NCBI RefSeq assembly: GCF_947179515.1
Contig: NC_067472.1
Span: 201,956,068 to 202,020,067 of the forward strand
Origin: Apodemus sylvaticus
Lineage: Eukaryota > Chordata > Mammalia > Rodentia > Muridae
Direction: 5' to 3'
DNA length: 64,000 nt
Below are positions 50,071 through 59,700 of this stretch, piece after piece; position 1 is the first letter of the stretch; each line of letters opens with the position of its first letter. The notes beneath the pieces are model-generated. The model ran no database searches, was not told the DNA's origin, and saw only the letters and a list, made by a program, of their open reading frames with translations. A program made the position numbers and the translations under genes.

Positions 50071-50647
50071 TTTATATATACATGTATTTATATATATAAA
50101 CAGGGTCTCACTCTTTAGCCCTGATTAGCCTGAAATTCACTATGTAGCCCAGGCTTGCCTGAACTTTGAAGCAATCTTCCTGTCTTAGCTTCCCAAATGC
50201 TGGTATTACAGACATGAGTCACAGCATGCAGTTTACATCCTTCAGTGACTATAAGAAGAGAGAAAATCAGAGTTCCTTTACCTAGTTCACAGAGCCCTAT
50301 ACTCTAATTTCTTTCCTTCCATAAACACCCCCAGCCCACCCTCCCGGAGCAGCTTTGAGGAATGCTGCAGGCACACTGCTCCTTGGCTAACCAACCCCCA
50401 CCCCCGTGTCCACGTGTCCCAGAGCCTCGCATCCTGTCCTCAAATAATACCACCTAGTAAGGCTCCCCTTCACCTGACCCCGGTTTAAATATTAGGAAAT
50501 GGTCACTCTCTCCCCTGCCACAGACAACCAAACCACCACATGCTTTTCACTTGCTACTGGACTGCATAGAGGAATAGTTGTTGTCACAATCTTTCTCCGA
50601 GCCTCAGTTTCCCCATCTGCATAATGCATCTGAGACAGCGTTCCTAG

Positions 50648-50872
50648 AGCTGCGGCTCTCCTTCCTCATGCTGAGACCCTTTAATACATTCCTCATGGTG
50701 TGGTGACCCCCTATCATAAAATTATTTTCACTGATACTTCATAACTGTAATTTTGCTACTGTTATGAATTGTAATGTCAGCATTTGTCTTTCCCAATGAT
50801 CTTAGACGACCCTGGGGAAGAGTCATTCAACCCACAAAGGGGTCCCAACCACAAGTTAAGAACTCCTGCCTT
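50648..50872 (+). mobile_element. URR1-type hAT-Charlie element
   Basis: Contains ACCCTTTAATACATTCCTCA, TGGTGACCCCC, CATAAAATTATTTTCACTGA, TTTTGCTACTGTTATGAATT and AAAGGGGTCCCAACCACA, the signature of this non-autonomous DNA transposon; ends are decayed. Confidence 0.85.
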
Positions 50873-50974
50873 AGAGAAATCACAATGAACCAATGAATTA
50901 CACTTTGGGCCAACTATTGGGTCAGCCTCTGGGGAGCGCTAGAGGTAGATGACGGCTACATCAATTCTGAAACT

Positions 50975-50977
50975 TGT

Positions 50978-51020
<43 letters not shown>
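50975..51020. repeat. (GT)n microsatellite
   Basis: About 20 GT units interrupted once near the left end. Confidence 0.93.
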
Positions 51021-51021
<1 letters not shown>

Positions 51022-51514
51022 GTGCACGTGCAAGGACAACGTGCAGTGTAGACGCCATCCTTCTACCATGTCCGTTGGAGGAATCACCTTTATATTCTGG
51101 GCCACCTTGCCATTCTGCGTACAGGTATGTGACATTCTGTGTTCGAAAACAACTTTTGGAAGTTAGTTCTCTCCTCCTTCCGTTATGCAGATTCCAGAGA
51201 TTGAATCTGGCCGTCAGGCCTGGCCTCCAGTGACTTAGCTGTCTCCCAGACCCTCTCGGTTTGATTATCAGATGCTGCACCGCATGTCCAGCTTCCCCAC
51301 TGTGCAGACCTGTGTCTGAAACTCCTACCTGGCACCTTGTGTCTATTTCCTAAGAGGCAAGCCACTCAGCAATGAACAAACAAATCTTAACGTGTCTGTG
51401 CTTGTCTTTGCTGTTGTCTATTCTGATAAGCAATGTTGGCTTGCTTCCAAGGCGTGAAGTAGCATTTCTTTATAAAAGGTATTTATTTGCTCTGTTTTAT
51501 TTTTCTACTTGTTT

Positions 51515-52420
51515 ATGGTGCTGAGGATGGAACCCAGGGCCCTTTGAAAGCTAGGCTAGCTGTTGTCCACTGAGCCACGCCCCCAGCCCCCAGCCCTCTC
51601 TGGAAGATTCTAGGCAGTTGCATACCTAGCCTTTGATCTTTTAAGACAGCATCTTGCTCAGTTTGACTTTGAACAATGTAGCTGGCCTGGAACTCAGGCC
51701 TGGAGTTCAGAGCTGGGATTGCGGATGTGTGCCACCATGTCTGGCTGCCTATTAGGCGTTTCTGTGTCAGGCATTGATGGCTATTAAACCCAAGCCTTAT
51801 ACACGCTGGGCAAGTGCTCATCCACTGAACTGCATCCCTAGCAGGGATCTCACAGAGCAATGACTGACATTTGGGAAACAATCTCACAGAATAAAACAAT
51901 ACAACCATAGACGCTTCTACGACCGAGCAGCGTTTCTGCTAGGTCACACTGGGAAAACGTTCTTATTGTTATCATGGGTGTGTGTTCGCACATGTGGAGG
52001 TCGGAGGATGACATCACGGAGACAGCTCTGTCTCCCAATCCTTATTGCCGATATTGTTTTATGTTTTGTCTGCGTGTGTGTTTGTATACCAAAGTGCACG
52101 CAGTGCCTGCAGAGACTAGAAGGGGCGTCGGATCCCCTGAGACTGTCTGCGAGCCACTCTGTGGGTGCTGGGAATCGAATCCCGGTTCTCTAGCAAAGCG
52201 ACGGGTGCTCTTGAGCGCGGAGCCGGCTTCTCCAGCCCTGCATTGCTTTACCTTTTGGTCAATCGCTCAGATCCAGCTCACACTGCCACGCCTGTGGAGC
52301 CTGTGCCTTTATCTGGGGACTCTCGCTGATCTCAAATCTTTTCTTTTCTTTTTTGAGACAAGTCTGATTATATAGACGACCTCGAACTCACAGAGCTCCC
52401 CTCCCTCAGACATGCCAGGC
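51515..52420 (-). mobile_element. B1-dID, B3/B2-like and B1 remnants
   Basis: A single reverse ID unit 51540-51615 then reverse B1 51620-51750. Reverse B3/B2-like 51975-52240 (GCGAGCCACTCTGTGGGTGC). B1 scrap 52345-52420. Confidence 0.65.
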
Positions 52421-53000
52421 TTTAAAAAATATATATTTTCGATTGCAAACACAGCCTGAAGGAGTCATTAGTGATTGTTCATGACACGGTTCCAGAACTG
52501 GAAGTCGGGTAACCAGCCTAGAGGTGGGTGCTTTAATTTTTTGAACGTAAGTGATTAACTGACATTTCTATGTGTATTGTGGGTAGTGCAGGTGTGTGGT
52601 GGAGCACATGGAGAAGGTGACGTGACGACGGGGGTTGTCTCTCTCTACCACGGGGGATTCAGATGATCCAACTCAGACCATCGCATCTTTTACTAGACGA
52701 TCATTCTTGCATCCCTCAATCATTCCTTTTCGTTGATGGTTTTTGGGGTTTTTGGGGGTGGTGGTGGTTGTTGTTTGTTTGTTTTTGAGACAGGGGCTTT
52801 CTACATAGCCCTGGCTGTCCTGAAGCTCACTGTGAAGACTCGTCTGCCTCTGACTCTTGAATGCTGGCATTTAAGGATAATGTTATCACTAGAGGTTTTG
52901 TTTTGTTTTTATGTTCCTGTTTGTTTGTTTCATTTTGTGTGTTTCAAATTTTTTCAGCGTAGGGAGATATGAGTGGAGGGACTTTAAAGCACAGAATGTG
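52421..53000. other. Intergenic sequence beyond the Rtn2 3' end
   Basis: A degraded reverse B1 at about 52785-52880 and (GTTT)-rich tracts. Nothing else seen. Confidence 0.5.
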
Positions 53001-53020
53001 GTAAATTTTCAACAGGAGTC

Positions 53021-53026
53021 TTTATT
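53021..53026 (-). terminator. Rtn2: Rtn2 poly(A) signal
   Basis: TTTATT on the plus strand is AATAAA on the gene strand, 360 bases past the stop codon; plausible end of the 3'UTR (about 53000-53385). Confidence 0.65.
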
Positions 53027-53385
53027 ACAGTGTAAATCCAAGCTCAAGGCCTGCCTGGGCCCCATGCAAAGGCCCCAGCATAGGAGTTGGTAGCGGCAGA
53101 GGCACCAACCCCTCACGGCGCCTCCAGCGGTGGGTCACCGAAGTGCAGGGCAGCGTCCTGACTATTCAAACTACAAGTCCCAGCAGGCTCCGCGGCCAGG
53201 GAGCACGGCCTTTTCCTGGACTCTTAGAGCAGAGCCTCTTAGGAAATGTAGTCCGGGTCGCTCAGGCACTTCCCACTAGGAAATGGCTCGGCCGAGTGGG
53301 AGAGGGTGTGGATGCACGGGAAATGAAATTCGGGAAGAGGGCTGCTGGGGTGTGGGCAGGCGTCCCTCGGGCAAAGACACCCCTC

Positions 53386-53464
53386 TCATTCGGCTTTGGC
53401 TTTGGATCCGGAAACTGATGCTGTTGGAGCAAGGGTTCCGGTTCCCGGGATCTTAGCTCGGATC
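53386..53464 (-). CDS. Rtn2: Rtn2 last coding exon
   Basis: 79 bases, (K)IRAKIPGTGTLAPTASVSGS KAKAE then TGA. Acceptor TCCCTCAG. The KAKAE end is a reticulon-type lysine-rich tail. Confidence 0.96.
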
Positions 53465-56400
53465 CTGAGGGAGCAAAATTAGGGACCATGAAGTGTGACG
53501 TGAGATGGAGGAGGTGCGGAAGATAGCACCTGCCCTCCACCCGATGACCTGCTTTGAGATGGAACCAATGTGCCCTGGGAGATTTGGGAATAGGAAGCGG
53601 GGAGCTGGGGGAGTGGGGGAAACAAAAGAAAACCCACAAACAACAGCAAATATCCCCGGTCCACTCTCCTCCCTGCCATCTTCTCCTGTACTTACTTAGC
53701 TTTGATGTGGCTCAACTGATTGGTCACCAACGCCACATACTGGTCTATCTGGGCCTGGGGAGACCAAGGAGACAAAGAGGGTTCTGGGTAATTGATGTGA
53801 GCCGCTGCCTTTAGCTCTTACATCACCGCACTGGAAGAGGGCCTAGCACTCCGGTTTCAACTGTGAGAAACATAACCGGCCTTTCTGCCTTAGGTGTTAT
53901 GAGACAGGGTCTCATGTAGGCCGAGGCGGCCTCAGACATGCAATGTGGCTGAAGCTGGTCTCGAACATTTTGTTTCTAGCTCCTAAACGCTGGGATTACG
54001 CGTGCGCACCACCACATCCGGTTTTATGCACTGCTGAGAGATTAGACCTGGGTCTTCATGCATGCTAGGCAAGGACTCTATTAACTGAGCTGCAACCTCA
54101 GCCTGGGTTTTAGTTTTTCAGACAGGGCTTTGCTACATAGCCCTAACTGGCCTTGCACGAACCACGATCCTCCTGCCTCAACCTCTTGGGTTCTCGGATT
54201 GTTGATGCTGCTGCACCCACACATCTCTGAACCGAGGGTCCGCAGCTTGGGCCGTGCCTGAGTCGGGAGTGATGTACTGATAGCAGTTTAATGTGGATTG
54301 TAATCCACCTTACGTTTCCGGTGGCACTGGCTTGGAACTCACGGCCTTCCCCGGCTTTTGCATGAGAAGTGTTTTCCCTCCCTTCGTGAGCCGTGAGCCA
54401 GGCCCTCACTGGCAGAGTCTACACAGCTGGTCTGGACTCCCACTGTCTTCCTGCCCCAGTCTCTGAGTGCTTGGTGTCTGCTGAGCTCCTGAGTCTGCTG
54501 GGACGTGGCGTCTGTGGGACCCTGGCTACAGAAGGGAGGCAGTCACTCCCCCCCCCCCCCCACACACACACTTTTGGCGTCTTCCACGTTGACGGCGGAG
54601 AGCTGTACTCACCTGATGCTGTCTGTACAGAAGGGGCACGGTGAACAAAGCAACCACTCCTACAGGGACAGAGGGGGGTGGCGTCAGCGGCTCCACTGAG
54701 GGCTTTGCCACCTGGGCCCAAATTCCCAAAATAACGACTCTGAGATTTTTGTTTTGTTTTGCTTTGTTTTTCTGGATTTGGTTTTTTTCGAGACAGGGTT
54801 TCTCTGTGTAGCCCTGGCTGTCCCGGAACTCACTCTGTAGACCAGGCTGGCCTCGAACTCAGAAATCCTCCTGCAGAGGATTCCTCCCGACTCTGAGACT
54901 TAGCATTTGATGACTGAATGCCCGGACTACACGCTTGGGCTCGTTTCCTGACTGGCCCCTATCTCAGTTAGCCTGTTTATTCTCGTCTATGAATGCCACG
55001 TGGCTGGTTACCTCGCCTCGGCTTCACGCGACCCTCTCCATCAGCTTTGGGGCGAACCCCCCTCTCCTCCTCTCCCTGCCGGAGCTCCAGCCTCGGACTT
55101 CCGCCTAAGCTAAAAGCCCAACAGCTTTTGATTGACACAGTGCTCAAGAGATCCTCTCTCCCCTTCCTGTGCAGCCAAATCCCGGCCCCAGCCCCTCACC
55201 CCTCCCAGCCCCTCACCCCTCCCAGCCCCTCACCCCTCCCAGCCCCTCACCCCTCCCAGCCCCTCACCCCTCCCAGCCCTCACCCCTCCCAGCCCCTCAC
55301 CCCTCCCAGCCCCTCACCCCTCCCAGCCCCTCACCCCTCCCAGCCCCTCACCCCTCCCAGCCTCCCGTCCCCCCCCCCCCGCCCCCCGCGGCTTCAGCCT
55401 TGCCAGCTCACCCAGGATGACGAGGGTCAAGCCATTGAAGATGGCGCCCACAAAGGTCAGGATGTAGAAGAGAAGAGCCAGCTGTGGAGCAAGACTCCGC
55501 GTCAGAGAGACACGCAGGCTGTCGCGCCCTCCACCACGGGCACAGAGGACAGAGCTGAGAGTCCCGGGGCAGTCGGGGGGGGGCGGTTACCTTGAGAGAA
55601 TCCACCAGGTCTTCTACTAGGAAGAAATGCCGTAGCTGTGTGGCTGTGGAGACCACGTGGGTGGCGATCTGCTGGGACAAACGTTCTGTCTGCTCCCGAG
55701 TCAGGGTCAGGTCCATGTCCAGGTAGGCTCTGATGGGATAAAGGAGTGTGGTGTGGCGCTCTGTGTGGGTGGGGCCCAAACCTGGGCAAGTGGCTTTACA
55801 AGAATGGGACGTTTGGTAGAGGCCAGAGTTAGGGCTGAAGATTTTTGTGGAGAGGGCTGAGGTCGGGTTTAAGATTAGGAAAGGGAATCGAGGATTATCA
55901 AGGATAAAGGGAGCTATCAGGGCTTATTGGGGAGCAGGGTTCACGGTCAGAATGAAAATGGCCGAGAGAGGGCATGTGCGAGCTGAGGTCAAGGGTCACA
56001 TGGGCAGTCTGCCCGTCGGCCGGGCTGGGCAGCCTCCTCACTGGAAAGGGTTGGTGCCGTCGCCCCGGTGCACGGCCTGCAGCACTTTGCGGTAAACCCT
56101 GAGAGAGATGGTGGCGCAGAGACCCAGCAGGGCCAGGTGCGCAGCCACGGACACGATGCTAAAGTGCAGGAGGCACAGGAGAGAGGCCATGAGGCCCGTG
56201 AAGACGGCTCCCGACGTCCTGGTGTCCTTCCAGTACAACAGGTCTGCCACTGTAGGAAAGAAGACAGCGCTGGGACCCGACCTGCCCAGCACACGCCCTT
56301 CCTGCTCCTCAGTTAGAGACAAGGTCTCACCCTGAAGCAGCTAAGGCTGACTTTAACCTATGCGGCCCTGGCTGGTCTTGAACTCCTGATGATTCTGACC

Positions 56401-56716
56401 CATTCTTTCTTTTCCTGAGACTGAGTTACGTTTGACAGGCCTCCAACTCAAGGCAGACGCTCCTGCCTCTGCCCCTTAGTCTGAGGATCAGACAGGGCGT
56501 CACGCATGCTAGGTCAAACCTCTACCAACTGAGTTACCTCCCCAACCAGTCCTATCCAACTGTCTGTCCGTCTGTCAGTCCATCTGCCTGTGTAGTATGT
56601 ATGTATGTATGTATGTATCTATCCATCCATTCATCATGAGATACAACATCCCTGACCAGTTGTATCTGTCTGTCCGCCCACCCATCCATCCACCCTCCCA
56701 TTAGTCTGTCGGTCTG

Positions 56717-56770
<54 letters not shown>

Positions 56771-59700
56771 GATCATCTTTTATTATGAGCTACATCCCTG
56801 ACAACTCTTATTTATTGGAGGCAGGGTTTCTCTGTGTAGCTCTGACTGTCCTGGGACTTTCTATGTAGAACAGGCTGGCCTCGAACTCACAGAGATTCAC
56901 TTGCCCTTGTCTCTGGAGTGTTGAAATTAAAGCTCTGCGCCCCCATGCCCGGCTCTGGGTTAAGGGCCATATAATACTCTACAGTGGCTGTGATAGTCTC
57001 ATTGTAGTCAGCCCTGACCCCAATGTCGGGGTCCTTCACTTTGCCTTGTACCCCTCTCCTGTGAATAGCTCACTTCTGCATTCCCTGACATACACTACCA
57101 ACTTGGAAATCACGTGGTGAGCCTATTCCCTATCCTTTAACGGTGTAGATTTTGTCAGATCAATCACAAGGAAAACTAACAATTTTTGTTCACTGTTACC
57201 ATTCCTTTTCTGTGGCAGGGTCTTGGTAGCCTTGGCTGGCCTGGAACTTACAGCCATCCCCCTGCCTCTGCCTCCCAAGTACTGGGATGACAGGGGCGTG
57301 CCACCACGCCTAGTTACCAGACATTTTTAAAGTCCTGGGTGTATGGTTACTCACCTGATCGTCTGAATCGTAAACACAAACTACTGACCTGCCCCAGGTT
57401 GTCCAGCTCAATTCCCAAGCTGGCCTGAGCCCCTGGTGGGGTCCCTCCAGCCCTCACGGTTCATCTTCCTCATTTAAACCTGTACAGTCCTCCCGAGAAG
57501 TAACACCCACTGGAGCCCACCCTCTGATTTCAGTAACCCTCCGTTTTCTCTTCTAGCCTCCACCCTGTCACTGCTCTCAAAACGACCCCCTCAGATGGCC
57601 AGACACTCTGCTGTCCTCACTTCTGTACGTTATATTTATTCTCCCGGACAACACTAAAGAGCAATCCTCCTTTCCTAATGCGGGGGTGGGGGCCCTCCCC
57701 GTCCGTCTCCCCAGACGGATGCCAGCGGGTGGGGGAGGGGCCGGGTCGCCTGAGGCGGGGCTAAGTTTAGGCACGCGAGGGGGAAGGGGCCTGGCGCAGC
57801 TGTGCTGGCGCGTCCAACCCTGAATGACAGCTCCGTAGACAGGACACGGGGCTGGGGGATGGGAGCCTGCCTGCTCGCGGGCCCCAGAGTTCTGGCTTGA
57901 ACAGGGGACCCCCATGTCCCCTCAACCTCCTCCCGAGACGCCCCCTGATCTGCCGCCCCAGCTCCAGCCTGCCTCTCTGACAGCTCCAAACTCCCAGGAG
58001 GAAGCCATGCCCTGGTCGCTGGGAAGAAAGAAGTAATCTGAACCCCTTGCTGTGTCCCCGGACCCCAGCTCCAAGCGTCCATCAAGCCCACCTTGACTCC
58101 CCATCTCGGCTCCGGCTCCGAGAGAGCGGCGGCTCCGAGCGGCGGTGGCGGACGCCCGGCTCCTGGGGATTTTGCCCACTTGAGAGGGACCCGAGGGAAA
58201 GCGCAGAGGGGAACCTCTCCAACCCAACCAATGGCTGGCCAGAGAGGTGGGGACAGTTCCCAAATTGGGACGTAGTAAATAGACAAGGAGCGGTCTTTAG
58301 CCAAGTGTTTGTGGTTCCTGGAGGCCCAGGCTTTTAAAACGAAGGCCGAGTCCATTTACAAATGACCAAAGGATACAGTTATGGAAAAGTAGAATGCTTT
58401 GTTTTGTTTCTGAGAAAAGGTCTTGCTGTGAGGCACGAAAATGCCCCTGTCTCTTCCTACAGATTGCCAACATGCCTGGCTCAAGTAAAGGTTTTGTTTG
58501 CCTGTTTGCTTTGCTTTTTTATCCTTTAAAAAAAATTTTTGGGGGGGCTCAGAGGTTAAAAACATTGGCTGCTCTACAGAGGTGCTGAGTTCAATCCCCA
58601 GTAACCATATGTTGACTCACTACCATCTGCACGTAGGTGTACATATAGACAGAGCACTTATACATTTGAAAACATAGTAAATAAAAAATTTTAAAGGTTC
58701 AAAAAATAATTTTATAAATTTATTTTTATTTGTTTTATTGTTTTGAGACAGTTTCTCTACACAGTCCTGACTGTCCTGGCTGAGTGAATGTTTTTGGTTT
58801 TGTGTTTTTGTTTGTTTGTTTTGGATTTGGTTTTTTTTGAGACAGGGATTCTCTGTATAGCCTTGGCTGTCCTGGAACTCACTCTGTAGACCAGGCTGGC
58901 CTCGAACTCAGAAATCCGCCTGCCTCTGCCTCCCAGAGTGCTGGGATTACAGGTGTGCGCCACCACCAGCTGGCGTGTTTTGTTTTGTTTTGTTTTTTAA
59001 ACACAATGGCTTGTCTTGTGGTGGCATATACCTTTGATTCCAGTACTCAGGAGGCAGTTTGAGGTCAACCTGGTCTACACAAAGGAACCCTGTCAGGAAA
59101 TTAACTAACTAAGTAACTAAGTAACTAACTAACTAACAAAACCCAGTGTCTCATGTTGCCCAGGCCGGCCTTAAACTCCCGATCCTCCCACCTCAGTCTA
59201 CCCAAGTGCTAGGATCAAAGTCCTAGGTCTGAACTTGACGTTCTGATCCGCCTGTCTCTGCCTCTGCCTCCCAGGTGCTGGGACCACTGATGTGCACCAC
59301 CATGCTTGCCAAGAAGAAACCGGTTTTCTATTTTAGGGCTCTCCTGTGAGTGGGCCACATGCGTGCAGGTGACAAGGGCTGCCAGAAGAGGGCGGCAGAT
59401 CCCTAGAGCTGCAGTTGGGCGTAGCACTCCTGAACCCTCTGAGAAGGTTAAGTGCTTTTAAGAGAGAATCCATCTCTTCGGCCCAAAGAGTAAAGTTTTT
59501 GTAGAGGCCCTAGGGGCTGGGGCCGGGTCACTGCATACAGTGTTTGTAGTCCCAACAACTGTGATGAGATGCGAGGCTAAGGCAGGAAGGAGAATGGCCT
59601 GGAGTAGGCAAGGCAGCGACAGAAAGAAGAGACTCTCGGTGGATCTCTGTGAAGTTTGGGACCCGTCCGGTCTACAGAGTGAGTTCCAGGACAGGCGGAG

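Noticed and set aside
54993..55595. 200-codon frame rich in PSPLPAPHPSQPLTPP
   Set aside because: Antisense translation of the 17-bp minisatellite inside an Rtn2 intron and across antisense of real Rtn2 exons.
57675..58355. 226-codon minus-strand frame beginning MDSAFVLK
   Set aside because: GC-rich promoter-like region of Rtn2-C; the supported reading is the short MGSQ exon in a different frame context.
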